From positions 116,532,501 through 116,596,500 of the forward strand of contig NC_091245.1 of the NCBI RefSeq assembly GCF_042477335.2: DNA of 64,000 bases, written 5' to 3'. Positions 46,761-58,044 of the stretch are shown piece by piece; the stretch's first letter is position 1; every line of letters starts with the position of its first letter. The DNA comes from Ovis canadensis (lineage: Eukaryota; Chordata; Mammalia; Artiodactyla; Bovidae). Under the pieces are notes generated by a model. It was not told where the DNA came from. It saw nothing but the letters and a program-made list of their open reading frames with translations, and did not search any database. The position numbers and the translations under genes are program-made.

Positions 46761-48142
46761 TAAATAAATAAATAAACCTAGACTCTCAGGAAAAGTACAC
46801 AGTGTGAGCCATGTTCAGTTGCTGAAACTTTCATGGAAATAATTTTTTTCTCACAAATACCATACAAGAAGGGAGAACTTTGCACATAGTAGGCAAGTCC
46901 TGGGAAAGTTGAAAGGATCTTTCTACTCAGCAGAAAAAAGTAAAGGATTTTTTAAAGTACCATTTTCTGTAAGGCATTGTTGTTTTAAGGATTAACTCAT
47001 ATTAGATGTATAAAATATACAGCTATATATGTCAAGAATTTATATATTAGGAATTAAATAAATGTTAGAATTGGAGCAAACTCTAGGAGATGGTGGAGGA
47101 CAGAGGAGCCTAGAGTACTACAGTCTACAGGTTGCAAAGAGTCAGAAGTGATTTAGTGACTGAACAACAAGTGTTATTCTCCTTAATATACTATTTTAAG
47201 TGACATATATTTAAGCTGAATCTTTTTCTTACTTTTAAAAGAAATCAAGGATCCTTTAATTTTAGATAGCACATATAACATAGAAATCCTTAATTGTTGT
47301 TCCCAGCAAAGAAAATCATAACCCCGTACAGTGTCTATGGTAACTTTGTGCCAATGTGAAACTTAATTTTAGCATGTTGATATGAATTTGTAAACTCCTA
47401 TGTCTAACAGAATAATTGGTTTCATTCCCAGAGTCCCCACATGTATAAAGCATGAGAGCATCACAAAAGTTTTTAGAGTGAAAACAATAAGGCAGGAAAA
47501 AGCATACTGTCTCAGGTTCATTGTTAATATTAAAATCTACATCTAACTTTAGGGTCCCTCATCAACTCAAAATGTAAGTCTCAGAGAAAATTCAGTGGCA
47601 TTCTGGAGGGACAACCATTTACAAAGAATTTTAGAACAGCAGAATAATAATTTTATTTAATAGTATCAGAAGCTGAGTCTTTAAAGAGTGCCTACCAGGC
47701 TTATCAAGAATTACCTGATTCCAAGTCACTTTGTGTTTTATCTGAGTACATCTTTTGCACCTGTCATATGAGACAATTTGGTCTTTGAAAGAAAATAAAA
47801 ATTAGGCTTTAAACAACAACATCATAATTCCAGAAAGATGTTTTTCTAATATAAATCCTTCTTCTGCTACCTAAAAATCAATGGCTTATTCTAAATCAAT
47901 TAAAGTATCCATATAAAACCAGTAAATTTTATCAAATATTTCTTATGACACATTTCAAAAATGTGATTCATATGTTAAATTAAATCACTTAATCTCAGAA
48001 AGTATCAAACTTATTTGGAAGCTACAGTGAATTTAAGATTTAGCGGAGGAGCAAGTATGAAATGGTTTACTAAACTCTTCTACACAGATAAATTTTCAGG
48101 GCAGCAATGGAGATGCAGACATAGGAAACAGACAAAAAAAAA
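46761..48142 (+). other. 1.38-kb non-L1 segment inserted in L1, A-tailed
   Basis: The L1 is continuous on both sides in element order (inter-ORF spacer to ORF2 start), but this segment is not L1. ATGTAAATGG at 46751-46760 and 48143-48152 is a perfect 10-bp direct repeat. The right edge is ten A residues (48134-48143, the last shared with the repeat). It contains a possible MIR tail near 46990-47060 and an old BovB 3' fragment (47068-47171). GCAGCAATGGAGATGCAGAC near 48102 resembles the ruminant L1 3'UTR. No ORF of note and no clear AATAAA before the A-run are seen. Likely a retroposed transcript; origin unknown. Confidence 0.6.
47068..47171 (+). mobile_element. Old BovB 3' tail fragment
   Basis: GAGATGGTGGAGGACAGAGG, TACTACAGTCTACAGGTTGC and GTGACTGAACAACAA are a diverged BovB 3' end. 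It lies inside the inserted segment. Confidence 0.75.
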
Positions 48143-49120
48143 ATGTAAATGGATTAATTGGTTCAACCAAAAGACACAGACTGACTGAATGGAGACACAA
48201 ACAAGACCCATACATAGACTGTCTACAAGAAACACACTTCAGACCTATAGACACATATAGATTGAAAGTGAGAGAATGGAAAATATATTCCATGTAAATG
48301 AGAAGCAAAAGAAAACTGGAGAAGCAATCCTCATATCACACAATATAGACCTTAAAATAAAGAATATTGCAAGTGATAAGGAAAGATATTGCATAATGAT
48401 CAAGGGATAAATCCAAGGGAAGAGAGAGCCATTGTAAAGTTATATACACCCAAAATAGGAGTACCTCAATGCATAAGACACATACTAGCAGATAAAAAAG
48501 GAGAAACTGACAGCAACAGAATAATAGTAGGAGACTTTAAGTCCCCACTCACACCAACAGACAGATCATCAAAACAGAAAACTAATAAGGAAATACAAGT
48601 CTTAAATGACACACTAGATGAGATGGATCTCATTGATATCTTCAGGACGTTCCATCCAAATGCAGAATACACTTTCTTTCAAGTGAAAATAGAACATTCT
48701 CCAGGATAGATCACATCTTGGATCACAAATCAAACCTCAGTAAATTTAAGAAAATTAAAATCACATCAAGCATCTTCTCCAACCACAATGCTTTGAGAGT
48801 AGATATCAATTACAAGAAAAAAACAAAACTGAAAGAAATACAAACACATAGAGATGAAACAATACATTTTTAAATAACCTACAGGTTACTGAAGAAATCA
48901 AAAGGAAAATCAAAAAATTTCTAGAAACAGATGACAATGAAAACACAACTCAAAACCTATGGGATGCAGCAAAAGCGAATCTAAGAGGGAAGTTTATAGC
49001 AATGCAATCCTATCTCAAGAAACAAGAAAAACATTGAATAGACAACCTAACTATACACCTAAAACAAATGGGAAAAGAACAACCTTCCCCCCACCCCTGC
49101 CAAAAAAAAAAAATAGTATA
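48143..49120 (+). mobile_element. Ruminant L1 ORF2, endonuclease part
   Basis: L1 resumes at ATGTAAATGGATTAATTGGT, the ORF2 start region, and carries the endonuclease domain. The frame 48389-48709 reads RIIVGDFKSPLTPTDRSSKQ and DTLDEMDLIDIFRTFHPNAE. The element is then interrupted by a solo LTR. Confidence 0.92.
48389..48709 (+). pseudogene. L1 ORF2 endonuclease fragment
   Basis: 106 codons of the APE-like endonuclease. The catalytic-loop motif GDFN is here GDFK (Asn to Lys). DRSSKQKTNKEIQVLNDTLD and MDLIDIFRTFHPNAEYTFF follow. The SRIDHIL stretch is out of frame after a change at EHSPG. The copy is inactive. Confidence 0.87.
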
Positions 49121-49231
49121 TGCCAGGGTCCAGCCCCCGCAGGATCCAGGGGAACCCGAAGGAGAAAAGGCATCGGTGAATGATTTAGAGAGAGATAAAG
49201 AAAGAATGTTGTAGATAAGAAAATAGAGGAG

Positions 49232-49232
<1 letters not shown>

Positions 49233-49318
<86 letters not shown>

Positions 49319-49322
49319 AAAA
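49233..49322. repeat. (GAAA)n microsatellite within LTR
   Basis: About 22 uninterrupted GAAA units. The 'FFLS' repeat ORF on the minus strand is its translation. Confidence 0.98.
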
Positions 49323-49376
49323 CACGGGGTGACCAAGCTTCAGTGAGCGAGGCCCATTAGTTTATTTCAAAAGGGA

Positions 49377-49384
49377 CTTTTATA
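49377..49384 (-). promoter_or_regulatory. LTR TATA box
   Basis: TATAAAAG on the minus strand with an AATAAA about 20 bp downstream. It is the usual core promoter/polyA pair of an LTR. Activity is not shown. Confidence 0.6.
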
Positions 49385-50281
49385 CCTTAACTTGTACATA
49401 GAAGGAAATGAAAGATGCAAAGTCATACAGAGTCTGTCCAAACATTACATCTGTTTTGTCTTTATCAAAACCAGGATTTTTTCTGCATAACTTTCCCATA
49501 AACAATATTGTGTACATTATCTTCTGGCATTGGAGGACTGTGAACACTTTCTGACCCTCTTTTGATAAAGGCTGCTCAACCAGAAAACTTATTTTCCCTT
49601 GAAATGTTTTTTCTTTATATTTCTAATCTATGTCAGCCTCAGAAAATGCTAAACAGAGTTACATTTCTCACGGAACAAAGGTGCAGTGAGTTACAAGAAA
49701 GAAAGAACCAATTAGCTCAAAGGTCTGATGTGGTTAATTTCAAGGCTACACTTGCTTTTCTTACATTCCAACTACGTTAACTAATGCACTCCCAGGTGCA
49801 CAGTGGATAAGAGATATGGGAACTTAGCAACAAGCATTAGCCCAATAATGAAATCCTATACCAGCACTACTTTAATAGCTTTTAACTCTTTGAAAGGCTC
49901 TATGTTTTAGGCTTCCTGTGTCTCTCACAGTCTGGAGGCTGTGAACAATCATATGCATAGCTGCAAGAATCTGGATAAACCTGCCAAGCAAGCTAGAATG
50001 TTAACAGAGGGGGTTAGATTTGAAATATTCCTCTCATGTCCAGGAGACTTATTAGCTATAGCCCTAAGGTGATTTTCTCCAGAGAAAGGTGGTCGGGGAT
50101 AGCCCTCTGTTAATGTCAGAAGAGTTGGTGAAAGACATAAAATAGTAAGACAGACAGATTCTGGTTTTGAGGTAGATGCTCGAGCAGGTCTAGGGAGCCC
50201 CTTGAGTCCTGAAGCCTTGCTTAACAGTTCTCTTCCACATGACCTTGTCATGGGTGGGATCTCCCATGGTGGTTCCTGGCA

Positions 50282-53059
50282 AGTAGAAGGAAAGAAATCA
50301 TGAAGATCACAGCAGAAATAAGTGAAAAGGAAATGAAAGAAACAATAATAATGATTAATAAAACTAAAAGCTGATTCTTTGAGAAGATGAGTAAAATTGA
50401 CAAACTTTTAGAGACTCATCAAGAAAAAAAGACAGAATAATCAAATCAACGAAGTTAGTAATGAAAAAGAAGAGGTTACAACAGGCAATGCAGAAATACA
50501 AAGGATTATAAGAGACTATTATGAACAATTATATGGCAATAAAATGGATAATCTGGAAGAAATGGACAGATTCTTAGAAAAGCTCAAACTTCCAAGAATG
50601 AACCAGGAAGAAATAAAAATTATGAACAACCCAATTACAAGCACTGAAATTGAAACTGTGATTGAAAATTTCCCCAAAATCAAAAGCCCAGGATCAGTTG
50701 GCTTCATAGGTGAATTCTATCAAACATTTATTGAAGAGCAAATGCCTATCCTTCTAAAACTCTTTAAAAAAAAATTGAAGTGGAAGAGACACTTCCCAAC
50801 TCATTCTATGAGACTACCATCACCTTGATGCCAAAACTGGACAAATACAACACAGTAAATGAAAACTACAGGCCAATGTCACTGATGAACATAGATGCAA
50901 AAATCCTCAAAAAAATTCTAGTGAACAGAATTAGCAACACATCAAAAAGCTCAACACCATGATAAGTTGGGTTTATTCCACAGATGCCAGGATTCTTCAA
51001 TATACGAAAATCAATCAATGTGATACACCATATTAACAATTTGAAAGATAAAATCCATATGATAATCTCAATACATGCAGAAAATGCCTTTGACAAAATT
51101 CAGAACCCATTTATAGTTAACTCTTCAAAATACGGGCATAGAAGGAACCTACCTCAAAATAGTAAAGGACATATATGATAAGCTTACAGTAACATTATTC
51201 TCAATGGTGAAAAACTGAAAGCATTCCCCCTAAGGTCGGGAATAAGACAAGGGTGTCCACTTTCACCACTATTATTCAACATAGTCTTGGCAGTCCTATC
51301 TATAGTAATCAGAGAAGAAAAAGAAATAAAAGAAATCCAGATTGGAATAGAAAAATTAAAACTCTTGCTGTTTGCAGATGACAGAATACTGCACACAGAA
51401 AACCCTAAAGATAGTAGCAGAAAATTACTAGAGTTAATCAGTGTATTTAGCAAAGTTGCAGGATACAAACTCAATATACAGAAACCACCTGCATTTTTAT
51501 ACACTAACAATGAAAAATCAAAAGAGACATTAAGGAGTCAAACCCACTCACCAGTGCAACAAAAAGAATTAAATATCTAGGAATAAACTTACCTAAGTAG
51601 ACAAAACCACTGTACACAGAAAATTATGAGACACCGTTGAAAGAAATCAGAGACAACATAAACAGATGGAAAGATATTCCATATTCTTGGGTAGGAAGAA
51701 TCAATATTGTGAAAATAGCTATACTACCAAACACAATCTACAGATTCAGTGTGATCCCTATCAAATTACCAATGATATTTTTCACAGAACTAGAACAAAA
51801 AAATTTACAATTGAAATGGAAACACAAAAGACCCTGAATAGCCAAAGCAGCCTTGAAAAAGAAGAATGAAGCTAGAGGAATCAACCTTCCTGACTTCAGA
51901 TTATACTACAAAGCTACAGTAATCAAGACAGTATGGTGCTGACCCCAAAACATGAATATAGACCAATGGAACAAGATAGAAAGTCCAGAAATAAACCCAT
52001 GTGCCTATGAGTACCTCATTTTTGACAATGGAGGCAAGAATATACAATGGGGCAAAGACAGCCTCTTTAATAAGTGGTGCTGGGAAAACTGGACTGCTAC
52101 ATATAAAAGAATTAATTTAGAACACTTCCTAATGCCATACACAAAGATAAACTCAAAATGGATTAAAGATCAAAATGTAAGACCAGAAACTATAAAACTC
52201 TTATAGGTAAGCATAGGCAGAACACTTGATGACCTAAATCAAAGCGAGATCATTTATTACCCACCTCCAAGAATAATGGAAATAAAAACAAAAGTGTGAC
52301 CTGATTAAACTTAAAAGATTTTGCACAGCAAAGGAAACTATAAGCAAGGTGAAAAAACAACCCTCAGAATGGGAGAAAATAATGGCAAATGAAACAACTG
52401 ACAAAGGGTTAATTTCCAAAAGAAACAAGCAGTTCATACAACTCAATACCAGGAAAACAAACAACTCAATACCAGGAAAACAAACAACCCAATCAAAAAT
52501 TGGAAAAAGACCTAAACAGACATTTCTCCAAAGAAGACATACAGATGACTAACAAACATGAAAAGATGCTCAATATCAATCATTATTAGAGACATGCAAA
52601 TCAAAAGTACAATGACATATCAGCTCACACCAGTCAGAATGGCCATCATCAAAAAGTCTACAAGCAATAAATGCTGGATGTGCACAGTTGGTGGGAATGT
52701 GAATTGATCCACATTGGAAGACGATATGGAGATTCCTTAAAAACTAGGAATAAAATCACTATATATGATCCAGCAATACCACTCCTAGGTATGTATCTTG
52801 AGGAAACCAAAGTTGAAAAAGACACATGTACCCCATTGTTTATTGTAGCACTATTTATAATAGGTAGAACATGGAAGCAACGTAGATGTCCATCAACAGA
52901 TGACTGGATAAAGAAGCTGCTGTACATATACACAATGGAATATTATTCAGACATAAAAAGGAAAGCATTTGAGTCAGTTCTAATGAGGTGGATGAACCTA
53001 GAACCTGTTATACAGAGTGAAGTGAGTCAGAAAGAGAAAGAGAAATATCATATTCTAAT
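50282..53059 (+). mobile_element. Ruminant L1 ORF2, RT to C-terminus
   Basis: ORF2 resumes at AGTAGAAGGAAAGAAATCAT. Open pieces (50544-50828, 50780-50962, 50984-51178, 51287-51580, 51637-51837, 51952-52206, 52349-52552, 52671-53144) switch frame repeatedly. RT landmarks include [20 protein letters not shown] (motif region), RQGCPLSPLLFNIV-type sequence near 51250 and the catalytic FADD at 51371-51382. The tail has [20 protein letters not shown]. Dead copy. Confidence 0.94.
51287..51580 (+). pseudogene. L1 reverse transcriptase palm fragment (FADD)
   Basis: 97 codons: IREEKEIKEIQIGIEKLKLL, then LFADDRILHTENPKDSSRKL and FSKVAGYKLNIQKPPAFLYT. The YADD-type catalytic pair of Asp is intact as FADD, the usual L1 form. 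Neighbouring ORF2 pieces lie in other frames, so it is only a fragment of the 1,200-plus-residue ORF2p. Confidence 0.9.
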
Positions 53060-53067
53060 GCATATAT

Positions 53068-53343
53068 TGGAGAAGGCAATGGCACCCCACTCCAGTACTC
53101 TTGCCTGGAAAATCCCATGGATGGAGGAGCCTGGTGGGCTGTAATCCATGGGGTCACCAAGAGTTGGACACGACTGAGAGACTTCACTTTCACTTTTCAC
53201 TTTCATGCATTGGAGAAGGAAATAGCAACCCACTCTAGTGTTCTTGGCAGGATAATCCCAGGGACTGGGGAGCCTAGTGGACTGCTGTCTATGGGGTCGC
53301 ACAGAGTCGGATACAACTGAAGCGACTTAGCAGCAGCAGCAAC
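53068..53343 (+). mobile_element. Bov-A2 dimer SINE with TSD in L1 3' region
   Basis: Two Bov-A units (TTGGAGAAGGCAATGGCACC to TTAGCAGCAGCAGCAAC). GCATATAT at 53060-53067 and 53344-53351 is the TSD, extended by AA[T/C] with one mismatch. Confidence 0.95.
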
Positions 53344-53716
53344 GCATATATAGGGAATCTAGAAAAATGGTACTGAAGAATTTATTTACAGGGTAACAGT
53401 CGAGAAATAGACATAGAAAATAGACTTATGGACACGGGTAGAGGGAGGGGAGGGTGAGATGTATGGAAAGAGTAACATGGAAACTTAGATTATCATATGT
53501 AAAATAGATAGTCAATGGGAATTTGTGTATGGCTAAGGAAACTCAAACAGGGCCTCTCTATCAACCTAGAGGGGTGGGATGGAGAGGGAGACAGGAGGGA
53601 AGTTCAAAAGGGAGGAGATATATGTATACCTATGGCTGATTCATGTTGAGGTTTGACAGGGAACAACAAAATTCTATAAAGCAATTATCTTTCAATTTAA
53701 AAATAAACTTTTTAAA
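53344..53716 (+). mobile_element. Ruminant L1 3'UTR and tail
   Basis: It continues from the TSD through ACTTATGGACACGGGTAGAG, TGGATGGAGAGGGAGACAGG-type text and CACCTATGGCTGATTCATG-like sequence to AATTTAAAAATAAACTTTTT. This closes the L1 that started near 40628. Confidence 0.9.
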
Positions 53717-54074
53717 ACTTATATAAAAAAAGCAAATGCACAAAAATATATGTATAGTTTTGATGCTGGATTTAATTGACAGCAATAACAGTACAAGGAA
53801 GGGTGGGATTAAAGCTTTATTAAAAGAGGGAATGATGCCAAATTGTAATCAATATATAGAAGAAGAAATAAAGAGAACTGCAGATGTAGAATAAAGTTAT
53901 ATAGCCAACTCAAAATGTTCTCCTTCACTTAGTTTCCTTTTTGGTAAAGTTATTATCAAAAGTAATAATTATAATAATGTGTTGTTGAGTTTGTATGTAT
54001 ATTAATATAATATTTATAATAGCTGTCAAAAGTGGGAAAATTGAACAGAGTTATATGAGTAATATTTCTATGTG
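53717..54074 (+). repeat. Old L1M (sense), 5' part
   Basis: AGCTTTATTAAAAGAGGGAA, then TTGTAATCAATATATAGAAG is diverged L1 text in the same orientation as the L1M that follows. Confidence 0.45.
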
Positions 54075-54294
54075 GGGCTTCCCCCATGGCTTAGCAGGTA
54101 AAGAATCTGCCTGCCTTGTAGGAGACACAGGAGATGCAGATTCGATTCCTGAGTTGGTAAGATCCCTTGGAGGAGGAAATGGCAACCCACTCCAATATTC
54201 TTGCCTGAAAAATCCCATGGACAGAGGACCCTGGCAGGGTACAGTCCAAAGAACTGCAAAGAGGCAGACTCGACTGAATAACTGAGCATGCATA
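54075..54294 (+). mobile_element. Bov-tA SINE in L1M
   Basis: GGGGCTTCCCCCATGGCTTA to CGACTGAATAACTGAGCATG, complete. Confidence 0.9.
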
Positions 54295-55465
54295 GAAAAC
54301 AAAAGTCACCTGTCAGATAGAAATTCAACTGTATCCTTTGTATTACATGGGGGAAGGATTAAACAATCAAAGACACAAATTATAAAAAACATGAGATCCA
54401 ACTTTGTGCTGTCTACACATACTTTGCATGCAAAGTTACAAAATGTTGAAAGTAAAAGTGTAGAAAATATATACTATGAAACATGAGAACTGATATGACT
54501 GTACTAATACCAGACAAAACTGACCTTGAAACAAAATAAATTACTAAAGAAAAATAAGGACAACTTATAATGATAAAAGAGGTACACATAACAATATAAC
54601 AAGGATACACATAACAGAGTCACAAAATATGTGAAGCAAAATTGACAGAATTCAAAGGAGAAACAGATTACAGCAATAGTTGGAGACATCAGTGCTTCAC
54701 TTTCAATAACAGAGCTAGACATAATGTCTAAGAAAATAGAAAGCTTGTACAAAACTATGAACTAAGTAGAATTAAAAGACAATTATATAGCCCTCCAACC
54801 AACAATAGCAAAAATCATATTTTTTTCAAATGCTCATAAAACATTCTCCAGGATAAAATCATATGCTAGGCTACAGAATAAGCCTCTATGCCTCAATACA
54901 TTTAAAAAGTTTGAAATCATGCAAAGTATATTCTCTGACATTCCATTCAGTGGAATTAAATCAGAAATCGGCACCAGAAGATAATTTAGAAAATAAACAG
55001 ATATATGAAAATTAAAAGATATAATCGTATATTATCAGTGGGTCAAAAAAGAAATCACAAGAATTAGATTAAAATTTCATGATGAATGGAAACAAAAGGA
55101 CAATAAACCAAAATTTATAGAGTGTAGCTTAAATAATACTTAAAGGACCATTTAAAGTTGTTAAACCTTTAATTTAAAAAATCTCAAATTAATAAATTAA
55201 GAATTGGAAAAAGAACAAATTAAATTTAAAGTAAATACAAGGAAGGAAATAAAAATTAGAATGGAAATCAATAAAATTAAAAAAAAAATCAAGAAGATCT
55301 CAAAATCAAAAGTTGTTTTTGTTTGAAAATGCTAATAAAATGGACAAAAGTTTAGCTAGACTAAGAAAAAAGAGAGATGATTCAAATTAGTACTATTAGA
55401 AATGAAAGGGGTGATACACAACCTTACAGAAATAAATATATATTAAGAATATATTATGAATAATT
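54295..55465 (+). repeat. Old L1M ORF2 (sense)
   Basis: Diverged endonuclease-to-RT text: ACTGTACTAATACCAGACAA, AAGCAAAATTGACAGAATTC, AAACATTCTCCAGGATAAAA, and TGAATGGAAACAAAAGGACA. No open frame survives. Confidence 0.75.
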
Positions 55466-55699
55466 ATTCTTATTCAGTTTCTAAGTAATATTGGACTCTT
55501 GGCAACCCCATGGATTGTAGCACACAAGGATTCCCTGTCCTTCACTATCTCTTGGAGTTTATTCAGATTCATGTCCATTGAGTTGGTGATGTTATCTAAC
55601 CATCTCATCCATCCTATGCCACCCCCTTCTCCTTTTGCCTTCCATCTTTCCCAGCATTAGGGTCTTTTCCAATGAGTTGGATCTTTGCATCAGGTGGCC
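55466..55699 (-). mobile_element. Old BovB 3' end (antisense) in L1M
   Basis: A diverged BovB tail (GGCAACCCCATGGATTGTAG, ATGTCCATTGAGTTGGTGAT, CCCAGCATTAGGGTCTTTTC). AATAATT at 55459-55465 and 55700-55706 may be the TSD. Confidence 0.85.
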
Positions 55700-55706
55700 A
55701 ATAATT

Positions 55707-56349
55707 TAGGAAACTTCAATAAAAAGGGCTATCCTAGAAAGATATAAATTATCAAAACTGATTTAAGGAAAAAAAAAGAAACTCTGAACAGACCTATAGC
55801 AAAGAAAGAGATTGAATTAATAATTTTAAAACTTCCCACTAAGATAAGGCCAAACATAGATGACTTTACTGGTTAATTGTACCAAATATTCCAAGAGTTA
55901 ATATCAATTCTTCATAAACTTTAAAAAAAAAATAACAGAGTGCAGAACCCTTTTTCACTTATAAATGAATCTAGTATAATCCTTATATCAAAACCAGACA
56001 TAAATATCACAAGAAAACCACAGACTAAACTATAGTCTCTGAATATAGACACAAAAGTCCTTAACAAAATACTAACAGACTATGTCAGAAACATTGCCAA
56101 AAACATCATATACCAATACTAAGTAGGATTTTTCTAAAGGATATAGGTAGATTTAACACCTGAAAATCAACCAATATAATAATAGACCATCATAATAGAA
56201 AAAGGGGCAAAAATCACATGACTAGCTCAATAGGTGCAAGCAAAAAGCTAGAAAAAAAAAAATTCCCACCCTTTTTGATTAAACACTTAACACACAAGGA
56301 ATAAAAGGGAACTTCCTAAATATGAAAAAGGAACTTTATGAAAAAAATA
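55707..56349 (+). repeat. Old L1M RT region (sense)
   Basis: AGGCCAAACATAGATGACTT, AACATTGCCAAAAACATCAT and AATCACATGACTAGCTCAAT are diverged L1 RT text. Confidence 0.75.
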
Positions 56350-56590
56350 ACAATACTTTGGCCACCTGATGTGAAGAGTCAACTCATTGGAAATGATCCT
56401 GATATTGAAAACAATTGACGGCTGGAGGAAAAGGGAGATAAAGAGAATGATGGTTGGATGGCATCAGCAATTCAGCAGATATGAGTTTGAGCAAACTCTG
56501 CGAGATAATGAAGGACAGAGAATCCTGGCATTCTGCAGTTTATGAAGTTGCAAAGAGTTGGACACAACTTAGGGACTGAACAGCAGCAAC
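56350..56590 (+). mobile_element. Old BovB 3' end (sense) in L1M
   Basis: ATACTTTGGCCACCTGATGT to GGGACTGAACAGCAGCAAC, diverged, 5'-truncated. Confidence 0.88.
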
Positions 56591-57112
56591 ATGTGCAGAT
56601 GACAGTGTTACATAGAAAAAAAACCTATGGAAGTCACTAAAACATAGAACTAATAAGGTGATTCAGGAAGTTTGCAAAATATAATACCAATATACAAAGA
56701 AACTTTAATTTCTATATACTAGTAATGAATAATCTGAAAATATAATTAAGAAAATCATTTCATTTATTAGAGCATCTGAAGACTAAATCACATAAGAATA
56801 AATTTAACAAAAGAACAAAACTGATATTTGAAAACTGCCCAAAAAAAGTGCTGAAGAATTAAAGAAATCTAAGTAGTGAAAAGACAGCCTATATTTATGG
56901 AATGTAGGACTCAATATTTTTAAGATGGCCGTACTCCAAAATGATCTGCATATTCACCTTTAAAATATTAGCTATATTTTTTCAGAAACTAAATATGAAT
57001 TCCAAAATTCATATGGAAATGCAGAAGATCCAAAATAGTCAAAACACCTTCTAATATGAAAACATATTACAAAGCACAGTGTTGGCATATAGGTAGACAT
57101 ATAAATCAATGG
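56591..57112 (+). repeat. Old L1M ORF2 (sense), continued
   Basis: AGTTTGCAAAATATAATACC, AAGATGGCCGTACTCCAAAA, and AAATGCAGAAGATCCAAAAT are old L1 ORF2 text. Confidence 0.75.
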
Positions 57113-57332
57113 GGAGTTCACAGGTGGTGCTAGTGGTAAAGAATCCACCTGCCAACACATGAGACATAAGAGACATGGATTCAGTCTCTGAGTTGGGAAG
57201 ATCCTTTGAAGGAGGGCATGGCAACCTACTCCAGTATTCTTGTCTGGAAAATCCTATGGACAGAGGAGCCTGGTGGGCTACTGTAAGTAGTGTTGCAGAG
57301 TCAGACGTGACTGACTTAGCACACACACACAC
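57113..57332 (+). mobile_element. Bov-tA SINE with TSD and (CA)n tail
   Basis: Head GGAGTTCACAGGTGGTGCTA to GACGTGACTGACTTAGC, then a CA-rich tail. ATCAATGG at 57105-57112 and 57337-57344 is the TSD (12 bp, ATA[A/G]ATCAATGG, with one mismatch). Confidence 0.93.
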
Positions 57333-57344
57333 ATAGATCAATGG

Positions 57345-57925
57345 AGAAAAATGTGAGTTTAGAAATAAACCCTCACCTTATAGTCAACTGATTTTCAACA
57401 TGGATGTAAAAATAATTTAATATGGGGGAAAACAGTCTTTTCAACAAATGGTGTGGGAATAACTGAATACTCATATTCAAAAGAAAGAAGTTGAACCCTT
57501 TCTTTGTATTACATAGTACACAAAAATCAACTCAAAATGGATTATATACATATATATATAATATATATATGTAAGCTAAAGCTATTAGGCTTTTAGAAGG
57601 AAATACAATTTTAAATCTTTATTTTAGGCAAACTTCTCTTAGATATGACACCAAAGCACTAACTACCAAATTAAAGATAACTTGAACTTGATAAAAACTT
57701 AAGATTTTGTCTTACAAATGATATCACCAGGGAAGTAAAACAGCCCACAGAAAAGAAAATATTTATAAATCATATATCCAGTAAGACATATCCAGAATAT
57801 ACAAATACTTAAAACTTAGTAATATAAAGATAAATAGCCTGATTGAAAAATAAGCAAAGGATAGTCATTTCTCCAAAGATACACAATGAGTCTAAGCACA
57901 TGACCAAAAGCCTAACCTCATTAGT

Positions 57926-57928
<3 letters not shown>
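57345..57928 (+). repeat. Old L1M ORF2 C-terminal region (sense)
   Basis: GTCAACTGATTTTCAACATG, AACTCAAAATGGATTATATA and CCAAAGATACACAATGAGTC are diverged L1 text. Confidence 0.78.

Positions 57929-57964
<36 letters not shown>
57929..57964. repeat. (TG)n microsatellite
   Basis: About 18 TG units at the edge of an antisense SINE fragment. It probably grew from the SINE tail. Confidence 0.97.
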
Positions 57965-57965
<1 letters not shown>

Positions 57966-58044
57966 ATGCATGTATGCTCAGTTGTGCCTGACTTTTGCAA
58001 TTCCATGGACTATAACCCACCAGGCTCCTCTGTCCACAGGATTA
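57965..58044 (-). mobile_element. Bov-tA fragment (antisense)
   Basis: GCTCAGTTGTGCCTGACTTT and CCACCAGGCTCCTCTGTCCA are the 3' half of a Bov-tA, reversed. Truncated. Confidence 0.85.

Larger units (their letters stand above)
49121..50281 (-). mobile_element. Solo LTR of a ruminant class II-type ERV
   Basis: 1161 bp bounded by TGCCAGG and CCTGGCA, flanked by a 6-bp TSD with one mismatch (AGTATA 49115-49120, AGTAGA 50282-50287), inside L1 ORF2. Read on the minus strand it has a TATAAAAG promoter box (49377-49384) followed closely by AATAAA (about 49358-49363), so the LTR points to the minus strand. An (AAAG)n microsatellite lies at 49233-49322. No internal gag, pol or env sequence is present: recombination between LTRs has removed it. 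The family name (BTLTR-type) is inferred. Confidence 0.85.

Noticed and set aside
49010..49336. Repeat protein with FFLS units on the minus strand
   Set aside because: Translation of the (GAAA)n microsatellite inside the LTR.
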